Shown here piece by piece: positions 29,347 through 39,288 of a stretch of DNA of 56,525 nucleotides. The stretch is taken from the NCBI GenBank assembly GCA_030550295.1, contig JAUQPQ010000003.1:1-56525 (forward strand), in the 5' to 3' direction. The notes under the pieces were generated by a model. The model saw nothing but the letters and a program-made list of their open reading frames with translations, had not been told where the DNA came from and searched no databases. The position numbers and the translations under genes are program-made. This DNA comes from Chloroflexota bacterium. GTDB lineage: Bacteria > Chloroflexota > Dehalococcoidia > SM23-28-2 > HRBIN24. The first letter of the stretch is position 1. Each line of letters begins with the position of its first letter.

Positions 29347-29780
29347 GGGCCTCGGGTGGGCAGGATGATCCATGCCCTTCCGGGGGTGGTAATCCCCTCG
29401 CGTTCGTTCTCGGCCCAAACTTCGCATTCGACGTAGTGTTGGCCATCGCGCACGTATTTGTCTACTACCCGCCCCTTGCAGACCATGACGTCGCCTGGCC
29501 GCTGTTGGCGTCGCATCTCGAAGTAGAGCTTCTTAAGGAAGCCTTCGTCCCCCATCCAGTCGGTGATCACTCGCACCAGAGCACCCTGGATGAAGCCGGT
29601 ATTCATAAACAGGTCTGGATGTCCGGCGCGGCGGGCGAACTGGGAATCGAAGTGAAGGGGGTACCAGTCCTGGGTACCGCTGATCTGAAGGAATATGCGC
29701 CGGGTGTTTATTTCAAGGGAGAAGCCGGGCAACTCCTCGCCTACCTGCACATCTTCCCAGTACCTTTGGGGCCTCTTCAT
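29343..29780 (-). CDS. MaoC/hot-dog dehydratase family protein (half subunit)
   Basis: RYWEDVQVGEELPGFSLEINTRRIFLQISGTQDWYPLHFDSQFARRAGHPDLFMNTGFIQGALVRVITDW. Confidence 0.82.
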   Translation of the reverse strand: MKRPQRYWEDVQVGEELPGFSLEINTRRIFLQISGTQDWYPLHFDSQFARRAGHPDLFMNTGFIQGALVRVITDWMGDEGFLKKLYFEMRRQQRPGDVMVCKGRVVDKYVRDGQHYVECEVWAENEREGITTPGRAWIILPTRGP

Positions 29781-30316
29781 GGCTCCCCTCTCCTTTCCTT
29801 TTCGGCAGCCACCTCTTCAGGGGTGCGATGGAATAGGAGGGTGTTACGCACAACGCATACCAGCTCGCCGTTCTGGTTCCCGATGATGAGCTCGCTTACC
29901 ACCCACACCGCCTCGGGGTCTATGGAGATGGGCCTCTGGAACACATCGGCGATGCGCCGCTTGATAGATAGACGGTCACCCACACGGATAACCTGGAACC
30001 ATTCCACTTCTTGGGAAAGGTTGATGATCCGTTTGCCTGGGGCTGGCACGATGGGCACCAGGGGCTCGAACACAGGGGGCCAAGGGCCGAGGCTGGCGAA
30101 ATAGATGGCCAACCACCCTGATGGAGGGCAGATGACGGCCCCGTATTTGGTCTTCTTTGCGTATTCGGGGTCCAAGAACAGCGGGTTGGTATCCTCCACC
30201 ATGTGGCAGTGGCGGCGAATGGGATCGTGCTCTACCGGATAACGGCCCCACGATTCGGCCGTTTCCATCCCTATGTAGCGGCGTCGCACCTCCTCAATGT
30301 CGTAGCCCTGGGTCAT
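29777..30316 (-). CDS. FAS1-like/MaoC N-terminal-type dehydratase (half subunit)
   Basis: Start at MTQGYDIEEVRRRYIG after GGAGGAG; HCHMVEDTNPLFLDPEYAKKTKYGAVICPPSG; stop-start overlap with the following gene. Confidence 0.82.
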   Translation of the reverse strand: MTQGYDIEEVRRRYIGMETAESWGRYPVEHDPIRRHCHMVEDTNPLFLDPEYAKKTKYGAVICPPSGWLAIYFASLGPWPPVFEPLVPIVPAPGKRIINLSQEVEWFQVIRVGDRLSIKRRIADVFQRPISIDPEAVWVVSELIIGNQNGELVCVVRNTLLFHRTPEEVAAEKERRGEP

Positions 30317-30420
30317 GGGGCTCCTCCTTTCTTCTGCCAGCATTATAACGGCACTTGTGTAGGAGGGGACAAAGGTGGGACAATGTAATTGGGGGCGGAG
30401 CCTACAGAGGAGGGTTGAAA

Positions 30421-31191
30421 ATGCGCGATGAGGCTCCCACCACTTCGCCCGTTACCCGCGTCATTGTCACCACTGCCCGCGTCGTAGCCCGCAAGGACCA
30501 TACGCCCGACTTGATGACCCTGTGGCTGAAGCCCGCTGCGCCTTTCACCTTTCGGCCTGGCCAGTACTGCACCATCGGTCTAGAGGGGATAGAGAGGCCG
30601 TACTCCATCGTCTCTTCTCCCGATGAGCCCTGGTTGGAGCTCTTCATCGAGCTTGTCCCTCATGGCCAACTGACGCCCCGGCTGTGGCGTCTGCGGGTAG
30701 GGGACGAAGTAAGCTTGCGGTCAAAGGCGAAAGGACTTTTTACGATAGATACCAGCTTTCGCCATCACCTCATGGTGGCCACCGTTACAGGGATTGCTCC
30801 CTTTGTGAGCATGATCCGCTACTACATAGGGCGCGGCCTGACAGGGCACCATTTCTACGTCCTCCACGGTGCTAGCTATCACGATGAGCTGGTGTATGAT
30901 GCTGAGCTCTCCCAACTCGCAGAGGCCCGTCCTGATATTCTCCGATACGTACCTACGGTGAGCCGCCCCCACGAGGAGAGGAACCGGTGTTGGCGGGGCC
31001 AGACTGGCAGGGTGAACACCATCGTGGAGGAGTATATCGAGAGGTTTGAGCTGTCCCCCGAAGACACCCTTGTCTATCTGTGTGGCCACGCCGGGATGAT
31101 TAGCGACGTCAAGGGCAGGTTAAAGCCCTACGGCTGGCGTATCAAGGAAGAGCACTTTTTTTGGCCACCTAGACCCTGGAAGCCGCGCTAG
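30421..31191 (+). CDS. Ferredoxin-NADP reductase-type FAD/NAD(P) oxidoreductase
   Basis: FRPGQYCTIGLEGIERPYSIVSSP, VTGIAPFVSMIRYY, VYLCGHAGMISDV. Confidence 0.9.
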   Translation: MRDEAPTTSPVTRVIVTTARVVARKDHTPDLMTLWLKPAAPFTFRPGQYCTIGLEGIERPYSIVSSPDEPWLELFIELVPHGQLTPRLWRLRVGDEVSLRSKAKGLFTIDTSFRHHLMVATVTGIAPFVSMIRYYIGRGLTGHHFYVLHGASYHDELVYDAELSQLAEARPDILRYVPTVSRPHEERNRCWRGQTGRVNTIVEEYIERFELSPEDTLVYLCGHAGMISDVKGRLKPYGWRIKEEHFFWPPRPWKPR

Positions 31192-31991
31192 AGGCCTTCT
31201 ATCTCTCGTAAGAAGGCCAGTAGGGCCTCGTTGAATTGTTGGGGCCTCTCTATTTGGGGCGTGTGGCCACAGTTGGGTATGATGTGTAGCCTGCTGCCAG
31301 GGATGGCACGGTGCATCCTAATAGACGGCTCCAAGAAGGGCTCGTCCTTGTCACCGCATACGATAAGGACGGGGAGGGTTAGGGACCGGAGCTCCTCCAA
31401 TAGGGGCCGTCTGCTGGCGATGGACTGAGCACAATAGATGTACGCCTCCCGGGAGGTCAGGAGGAACTGCTCTTTCCAGACCTGTAAGAACTCAGGCTGG
31501 GCGCGGAGCTCCTCTGCCTGAGGGTTAAGGTTGAGCTGCGCCTCCCACACAGCCTCCATCCCCTTTTCACGGGCTATCTGCACAAGCTTGGCCCTCTCTT
31601 GGACACGTAAGATGCTAGGCGGCTCAGCCGACGTGTCTACGAGCACTAGGGACTTGAGCAGCTGTGGCTGGGAGAGGGCCACCATCTGCGCGATCATGCC
31701 TCCCATGGAATGCCCCACCAGGTGGCACCCATGCAGTCCTAGGTGGTGGATAAGCTGGACTACGTCTTCGGCCATCGCCTCCAGAAGGTAGTCCTCGGGT
31801 TGGGTAGGCTTGGCCGAAAGCCCGTGACCGCGCAGGTCCGGAGACACCAAGCGGAAGTACGGGCGAAGGGCGGGGACGGTAAGGGCCCAGTTGCGCGAAT
31901 TGCCCGTAAATCCGTGGACCAGAACTACTGGCCTCCCCTCCCCAGTCACCCTGTAGTGGATCTCTAGACCGTTGACTGTTGCTAGGGGCAT
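31188..31991 (-). CDS. Alpha/beta hydrolase
   Basis: Start at MPLATVNGLEIHYRVTGEG; VVLVHGFTGNSRNW, LVGHSMGGMIAQ, CGDKDEPF, NCGHTPQIERPQQFNEALLAFL. Confidence 0.92.
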   Translation of the reverse strand: MPLATVNGLEIHYRVTGEGRPVVLVHGFTGNSRNWALTVPALRPYFRLVSPDLRGHGLSAKPTQPEDYLLEAMAEDVVQLIHHLGLHGCHLVGHSMGGMIAQMVALSQPQLLKSLVLVDTSAEPPSILRVQERAKLVQIAREKGMEAVWEAQLNLNPQAEELRAQPEFLQVWKEQFLLTSREAYIYCAQSIASRRPLLEELRSLTLPVLIVCGDKDEPFLEPSIRMHRAIPGSRLHIIPNCGHTPQIERPQQFNEALLAFLREIEGL

Positions 31992-32082
31992 AGTCTCTCC
32001 TCCTGCCGTTAAGGATATACTCCTTATCCATGGCCACCGGCAAGACCTCCTCCCTTTCCCATGAGGCCCAGATTTCACATTA

Positions 32083-32102
32083 TGAGAATGTTGACATTCG
32101 CA
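32083..32102. promoter_or_regulatory. Palindromic operator-like element overlapping the -35 box of the AOR operon
   Basis: TGAGAATGT-TG-ACATTCGCA; inner arms GAATGT/ACATTC perfect. Confidence 0.5.
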
Positions 32103-32120
32103 AACCCTGGCGTGTATTTT
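32091..32120 (+). promoter_or_regulatory. Sigma-70-type promoter for the AOR operon
   Basis: TTGACA (32091-32096), 18-nt spacer, TATTTT (32115-32120). Confidence 0.5.
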
Positions 32121-32148
32121 GGGAATGCATTTGTATAAGGGGGACACC

Positions 32149-32610
32149 ATGAAGCTGATCGTGTCTCATCCTGAGAAGTGTGTAGCTTGTCACCTTTGTG
32201 AAGGGGCCTGCTCGTTGAGACATGAGGGTGCATTCGTCCCTGCCAAGACCAGGATCTGGGTACTGGACCTGGTAGACGAGCAGGTATACGGGGCGTTCAC
32301 ATGCTTCCACTGCCCTGATGCTCCTTGTCTCACCAATTGTCCTACCTATGCCATAAGCCGCGATCCGGAAACGGGCCGCGTGTACGTTAGGGAGGAAAAG
32401 TGTATCGGCTGTAAGATGTGCCTCGTGGCTTGCCCCTTTGGGGTGATGGGCTATCACTTGGACAAGCATGTAGCGCAGAACTGCGACTTGTGCGAGGGCG
32501 ATCCCCAATGCGTGAAAATATGCATCTACGGGGCCCTAGAATACGCAGATAAAGAGCCCTTGCCCTGGGCGACGCGCATGGAAAGGGCTGAGAGCGGGAT
32601 CTTGGTATGA
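32149..32610 (+). CDS. Polyferredoxin subunit (AorA-like), four 4-Cys motifs
   Basis: MKLIVSHPEKC; CVACHLCEGAC, CFHCPDAPCLTNC, CIGCKMCLVAC, CDLCEGDPQCVKIC: 16 Cys, suggesting four [4Fe-4S]. Confidence 0.92.
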   Translation: MKLIVSHPEKCVACHLCEGACSLRHEGAFVPAKTRIWVLDLVDEQVYGAFTCFHCPDAPCLTNCPTYAISRDPETGRVYVREEKCIGCKMCLVACPFGVMGYHLDKHVAQNCDLCEGDPQCVKICIYGALEYADKEPLPWATRMERAESGILV

Positions 32611-32621
32611 AGGAGGGCGGC

Positions 32622-34445
32622 ATGACGTCCGGATGGGCAGGTCAGGTGCTAAGGGTTAACCTCACCCGGGGGGAGATCACTAAAGAGCCCCTGCGCATGG
32701 ACTGGGCCAGGGCCTACATTGGCGGTAGGGGACTAGGTACGAAATACCTGTACGAAGAGATAGATCCTAGGTGCGATCCCTTAGGCCCCTCAAACAAGGT
32801 CATCTTCGCCACGGGGCCCCTTACGGGCACTTACGCCCCCACTGGAGGCCGCTATATGGTTCTGTGTAAGAGCCCCCTTACCGATGCCATCGCCTGCTCC
32901 AATTCGGGTGGCTACTGGGGGCCTGAGCTGAAGTTCGCTGGTTACGACATGGTCATCTTAGAGGGCCAGTCGCCTCGCCCCGTGTACATTTGGATCCACA
33001 ACGATCACGTCGAGATAAGGGACGCCTCTCACGTCTGGGGTAAGACCACTGCCGAAACGGAGGACATCTTACGCGCTGAGACCGACCCACAGGCGCGGGT
33101 GGCAGGAATCGGCCCGGCTGGAGAAAACATGTGCCGTGTGGCCTGCGTCATAAACGACAAATCTCGGGCTGCTGGACGCTCTGGGGTGGGCGCGGCCATG
33201 GGGGCGAAACGGGTGAAGGCCATCGTGGTGAGGGGCACGGGGGCGGTACGGGTGGCTGACCCTGTCCGCTTTTCTCAGGTGGTGATGGACTCCCTCCAGA
33301 TAGTAGCCCAATCGCCAGTGACGTCGGCGGCATTAAGGGGTCTAGGCACTGCCTCCACGGTTGGTTTCACTAATGCCGTGGGGATCTTGCCTACGCGCAA
33401 CTTCCAGCAGGGGCAGTTTGAGGGTGCAAACGCTATCTCCGGTCAGGCCATCGCCCAGTCGGTGCTGGTGCGTAATAAGGGGTGCTACTCCTGCCCAATA
33501 GGATGTGCCAGGGTTACTGAGATCAAAGGCCCTTCCAAATGGCAGGGGAAGGGAGAAGGCCCCGAATACGAGACGATCTTTGGCGTGGGCAGCGACTGTG
33601 GAGTAGGCGACCTCAACGCCATCCTTTACGCCAACTACCTCTGTAACCTCTACGCCGTAGACACCATCTCCGCCGGTGCCACCATCGCTACGGCCATGGA
33701 GCTGGCGGAGAAAGGCTACATCCCCGAGGAGGACCTGGCCGAGTTGCCCTTCGAGCTAAAGTTTGGCAACGCCGATGCCGTGATAGGCTGCCTAGAGCTA
33801 ATGGCATACAGGCGGGGCAAGTTTGGCAACCTTTTGGCCGAGGGAGGATATCGTCTGGCCGAGTACTATGGCCACCCCGAGCTCTTCATGGGCGTAAAGA
33901 AGCAAGAGTTTGCCGCTTATGACCCCAGGGGAGCCAAAGGCATGGGCCTCGGCTACGCTACGTCCAACCGGGGCGCCTGTCACCTAAGAGGCTATTCTAT
34001 GAGCGTCGAGTGGTTTGCTCCCCCCGATCAGCGTCTTGACCCCTTCAGCATCGAGGGGAAGGCAGCTGTTCAGAAGATGTTGCAGGACGCCGCCGCTAGT
34101 GTCGACTCTAGCGGCGTTTGTACCTTCGTCACCTTTGCCCTGACGCCCGACAAGATCTGCGCCCTCTACAACGCCGCCACTGGGGAGACCCTTACCTTAG
34201 AAGACTGGGCCCTCACCGGCGAACGCATCTGGAACATAGAGCGCCTGTTCAACATAGGTGCTGGGCTGGGGCGAAAGGACGACACCCTGCCTCCCAGGAT
34301 GCTGAACGAGCCTTTGACGGGTGGTGCCGTCCCGGGGCAAGTGGTAGAGCTGGAACCTATGCTAGAAGAGTACTATCGCCTACGGGGCTGGGACGAGGAG
34401 GGTCGCCCTACCCAGGAGACTTTGGCCCGATTGGGCCTAGCGTAG
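32622..34445 (+). CDS. Tungsten/molybdopterin aldehyde:ferredoxin oxidoreductase (AorB-like)
   Basis: GWAGQVLRVNLTRGEITKEPL, YIGGRGLGTKYLYEEIDPRCDPL, FATGPLTGTYAPTGGRYMV, GCYSCPIGCARV, DSSGVCTF. Confidence 0.95.
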   Translation: MTSGWAGQVLRVNLTRGEITKEPLRMDWARAYIGGRGLGTKYLYEEIDPRCDPLGPSNKVIFATGPLTGTYAPTGGRYMVLCKSPLTDAIACSNSGGYWGPELKFAGYDMVILEGQSPRPVYIWIHNDHVEIRDASHVWGKTTAETEDILRAETDPQARVAGIGPAGENMCRVACVINDKSRAAGRSGVGAAMGAKRVKAIVVRGTGAVRVADPVRFSQVVMDSLQIVAQSPVTSAALRGLGTASTVGFTNAVGILPTRNFQQGQFEGANAISGQAIAQSVLVRNKGCYSCPIGCARVTEIKGPSKWQGKGEGPEYETIFGVGSDCGVGDLNAILYANYLCNLYAVDTISAGATIATAMELAEKGYIPEEDLAELPFELKFGNADAVIGCLELMAYRRGKFGNLLAEGGYRLAEYYGHPELFMGVKKQEFAAYDPRGAKGMGLGYATSNRGACHLRGYSMSVEWFAPPDQRLDPFSIEGKAAVQKMLQDAAASVDSSGVCTFVTFALTPDKICALYNAATGETLTLEDWALTGERIWNIERLFNIGAGLGRKDDTLPPRMLNEPLTGGAVPGQVVELEPMLEEYYRLRGWDEEGRPTQETLARLGLA

Positions 34446-34455
34446 GAGGTAAGAG

Positions 34456-35730
34456 GTGGCCAGGTACGTCATCTTGGGAGCTTCTGCCGCAGGCCTTGCG
34501 GCCTTAGAGGCCATCAGGGAACGGGATCCGGACGGGGAGATTGTGATGGTCTCTAAGGAGCCCCCGCCATGTTATTCGCGGGTGGCCCTTCCCTACTTAT
34601 TGGCCGGGGAAAAGAACTTGGGCCAAATCACCCTCCGGGCAGACGACTACTTCCGGGCCAAGAGGGTGGAAACGATCTGGGGCAAAGGGGCTGTAGCGCT
34701 GGATGCTCAGGCCCGACAGGTTAGGCTAGAAGATGGCCAGAATCTCCCCTATGACAAGCTACTTATCGCTACTGGCTCTCGACCACGCATCCCCCCCATC
34801 CAGGGCATCGAGGAAGCTGACGTATGCTACCACTGGACCTTGGCCGATGCCCGCAAGATCGAGGAAAAGGCGCAAAAGGCGCGGGACTGCTTCGTCATCG
34901 GTGCTGGCTTTATAAGCCTGCTCACCATCAACGCCCTCGTCAAGAGATCATCCCTTAAGTTCACCGTGGTAGAGGTGGCGGGACGGGTGATGCCCCAGCT
35001 CTTGGACCAGGGCGGCGCTAGCCTCCTAGAGGAGGTGATGCGGCGCCAGGGCATAGAGCTTCTCCTAAACGACACTGCCGCCTCGGTGGAACGAAGGGGA
35101 GATGGACGCTACAGCATACGATTGTCCAGCGGTAGGACGTACGAAGCAGATATAGTCATCTGCGGCACAGGGGTGGAGCCAAACATCGAGTTCCTCCGAG
35201 GATCAAACCTAGACATAGGACGCGGGATACGTACGAGTGAACGCCAGGAGACTAATTTGCCTGGGGTCTACGCCGCAGGCGACTGCGCTGAGACGCGTGA
35301 CTTCCAGACAGGGGCACCCGTCATCCACGCCATCTGGCCCACAGCTGTGGAGCAGGGGCAAGTAGCAGGGGCCAACATGGCAGGCGACAACCTTTCATAC
35401 CCAGGGAGCCTCAGCTGGAACGTGACGGAGCTGTTCGGCCTCACCTGTGCGTCCATTGGGGAGTTCCAAGAGAGGCCGGGCCTAGAGCCCATCGTCATGG
35501 AGGACCGGGCAGTGGGCCTGTATCGGAAGATCTTGCTGGATAGCGAGGGGAAGGCGGCAGGGGTCGTGCTGGTGGGCCGCCCCAGCGATGCTCAGGAGTT
35601 GGGGGTTTTGCAGGCAGCGATCCGCAGAGGAACCAAACTAGCGCGCTGGAAGGATCACCTGGCCCACGATCGTGCTGCCTTTGGGCTGATCGCGTTCGAT
35701 GCCCTGCGGGCGGGGCTAGCTAAGCGGTAG
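34456..35730 (+). CDS. NAD(P)/FAD-dependent oxidoreductase (AorC-like; nitrite-reductase/rubredoxin-reductase type)
   Basis: YVILGASAAGLAALEAIRERDPDGEIVMVSKEPPPCYSRVALPYLLAGE, LLIATGSRPRIPPIQGIEEA, GVYAAGDCAET. Confidence 0.9.
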   Translation: MARYVILGASAAGLAALEAIRERDPDGEIVMVSKEPPPCYSRVALPYLLAGEKNLGQITLRADDYFRAKRVETIWGKGAVALDAQARQVRLEDGQNLPYDKLLIATGSRPRIPPIQGIEEADVCYHWTLADARKIEEKAQKARDCFVIGAGFISLLTINALVKRSSLKFTVVEVAGRVMPQLLDQGGASLLEEVMRRQGIELLLNDTAASVERRGDGRYSIRLSSGRTYEADIVICGTGVEPNIEFLRGSNLDIGRGIRTSERQETNLPGVYAAGDCAETRDFQTGAPVIHAIWPTAVEQGQVAGANMAGDNLSYPGSLSWNVTELFGLTCASIGEFQERPGLEPIVMEDRAVGLYRKILLDSEGKAAGVVLVGRPSDAQELGVLQAAIRRGTKLARWKDHLAHDRAAFGLIAFDALRAGLAKR

Positions 35731-35732
35731 CC

Positions 35733-35975
35733 ATGAAGGTGACGATAGAGCTGCAGGCCTATCTAGACCGATATTCGCCCGTAGGTGACCCCCACTTCCA
35801 GGTGGATTTACCCAACGGCGCCACTGTAGAAGGCCTCTTGCGCCACCTGGGCATTCCAGATGATATGGCCCAGGTGATCATCGTTAACAACCAGAACGTA
35901 GGCTTCGAGCATCCCCTAAAAGAGGGGGATCACGTTATCCTGATACCGCCCCTGGCAGGCGGTGGCCAAGGCTAG
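35733..35975 (+). CDS. MoaD/ThiS-family sulfur-carrier-like protein with extended C-terminus
   Basis: LPNGATVEGLLRHLGIPDD...VNNQNVGFEHPLKEGDHVILIPPLAGGGQG. Confidence 0.85.
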   Translation: MKVTIELQAYLDRYSPVGDPHFQVDLPNGATVEGLLRHLGIPDDMAQVIIVNNQNVGFEHPLKEGDHVILIPPLAGGGQG

Positions 35976-36280
35976 CGCACCAGGTAAATATCGCCCCCCT
36001 CCACCTTCAGGGTGTAGGTGGGTATAGGGCGCGATGGAGGAGGGGCTGCAACTTCCCCAGTCTTTACGTTGAACTGGCCACGGTGCCATGGGCACTCCAC
36101 CACCTCACCTTTCAATTCCCCCTCTGCTAATGGCCCTCCCCGGTGGGTACACTTGTTGGCGAAGGCGAAGAATTGCCCTCCTATGTTTGCCACAACCACC
36201 TCTTCCCCCTCAACCTCCACCAGCTTCATTTCGCCCGGAGGGATTTCCGCTGTGGAGGCTATCTTGATCTCTTGGGCCAT
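35972..36280 (-). CDS. Rieske [2Fe-2S] ferredoxin-type protein
   Basis: CTHRGGPLAEGELKGEVVECPWHRGQFNVKTGEVAAPP. Confidence 0.95.
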   Translation of the reverse strand: MAQEIKIASTAEIPPGEMKLVEVEGEEVVVANIGGQFFAFANKCTHRGGPLAEGELKGEVVECPWHRGQFNVKTGEVAAPPPSRPIPTYTLKVEGGDIYLVR

Positions 36281-36404
36281 GACGAACCTCCTGCGCCTTA
36301 GGCTAAGATTGAAGTCAGTAAAAATTATACGGCCCCCCTCATGGCAAACGGAACGGATTGCCTGAAAATATAGGCGTCCTTAAGATGCCTAAGGGGGTGA
36401 GAGA

Positions 36405-37253
36405 GTGGCCTTCTCTACGGTGCTCCTGGAGATAAATGGGCCTATAGCCCGCATAACCCTTAACCGCCCCGAGCGCCTCAACGCTATCAACCGCCAGATG
36501 ATCAGGGAATTGGCAGAAGCTATATCGACTGCCAATGCCGATGGCCAGGTCAAAGTGATCATCCTTTCGGGGGCGGGGAGGGCCTTCTGTGCAGGCTACG
36601 ACCTACAATGGGCCACCGCCACGGAAGAGGAGACGCAAGAGGCGAGGGGTGGTGTATGGGATCCCGTGGCCGATTACCTGGCCATGTGGCAGAACGTGCG
36701 CACCTTTATGGCCCTTTGGGAGTCCCCCAAACCTACCATCGCCCAAGTCCATGGCTGGTGCGTTGGTGGCGGCACCGATTTGGCCCTCTGCTGCGACCTC
36801 ATCTTTGTAGCCGAGGATGCCCAGATAGGTTATCCTCCTGCCCGCGTCTGGGGGCAGCCTACAACGGTGATGTGGGTATATCGTCTGGGCCTTGAACACG
36901 CCAAAAGGCTTATGCTTTCTGGTCAGCCCTTGTCTGGGAAGGAGGCAGTTCAAGTTGGGTTGGCATCCGCTGCCTTCCCACCTTCTCAGCTTGCCCAAGG
37001 AGTAGAAGCCTATGCCCACCGTTTGGCCACTATACCCCTAAGCCAGCTGGTGATGAGCAAGCTCTTAGTCAACCAGGCGTATGAGAACATGGGGCTGCGC
37101 ACCACCCAAATCTTGGGCACATTCATGGACGGTATCGCCCGTCATACCCCGGAGGGGATCGACTGGCGCCGGACCGTGATCAAGGAGGGGCTAAGAGAGG
37201 CGCTACGCCGTCGCGATGAGCCCTTTGGTGACTACTCCTTCTCCCGTCGTTAG
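36405..37253 (+). CDS. Enoyl-CoA hydratase/isomerase family protein
   Basis: ITLNRPERLNAINRQMIRELAEA, AFCAGYDLQWA, VHGWCVGGGTDLALCCDLIF. Confidence 0.92.
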   Translation: MAFSTVLLEINGPIARITLNRPERLNAINRQMIRELAEAISTANADGQVKVIILSGAGRAFCAGYDLQWATATEEETQEARGGVWDPVADYLAMWQNVRTFMALWESPKPTIAQVHGWCVGGGTDLALCCDLIFVAEDAQIGYPPARVWGQPTTVMWVYRLGLEHAKRLMLSGQPLSGKEAVQVGLASAAFPPSQLAQGVEAYAHRLATIPLSQLVMSKLLVNQAYENMGLRTTQILGTFMDGIARHTPEGIDWRRTVIKEGLREALRRRDEPFGDYSFSRR

Positions 37254-37292
37254 GCTGTAGGGTCCCTTATAGCTTCGCCACCAGCGCCTATC

Positions 37293-37571
37293 ATGGGTTG
37301 CCATCTGCCTTGGTGGGGGCTAACGCTTTGCTATTTTATGAAAGCCATCGAGGCCCTAGGCTTGTTGAGGGATTATGGGCCATCTCTTTCTGGCTAGCTA
37401 GTTGCCGTCACGTTTAACCGCGGTACTCTCAAGCAACGTTATGCGCGAGAGATGAGAGAAGGTGATCTTCATGGCCCAAGGACGACCCTTTTATGATGTG
37501 GGGAACTGATCCGCCAACAACGCTCAGCAGTGGCCTGGGTTGCAGCCGGACGCTATGACGTGCTAAGGTAA
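37293..37571 (+). pseudogene. Possible degenerate coding remnant (one frame interrupted by TAG and TGA)
   Basis: Frame reads MGCHLPWWGLTLCYFMKAIEALGLLRDYGPSLSG*LVAVTFNRGTLKQRYAREMREGDLHGPRTTLL*CGELIRQQRSAVAWVAAGRYDVLR*; family unknown. Confidence 0.25.
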
Positions 37572-37596
37572 TAAAGAGACGCCTGCCCCTGTTCGA

Positions 37597-37627
37597 CCTT
37601 TAAGTCGGTCCTGTGAGGCCGACAAGG
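37597..37627 (+). promoter_or_regulatory. PyrR-binding (anti-antiterminator) RNA hairpin
   Basis: CCTTTAAGTCGGTCCTGTGAGGCCGACAAGG: GTCGG/CCGAC stem, UCCUGUGAGG loop matching the PyrR site pattern, lower CCTT/AAGG stem. Confidence 0.9.
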
Positions 37628-37646
37628 GAGACGGGGAATTTGATAG

Positions 37647-39284
<1,638 letters not shown>

Positions 39285-39288
<4 letters not shown>

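Noticed and set aside
37293-37571. TGA codon in the degenerate frame as selenocysteine (LLUCGEL)
   Set aside because: A TAG also interrupts the frame, no SECIS-like hairpin was evident next to the TGA, and no selenoprotein family was recognised.
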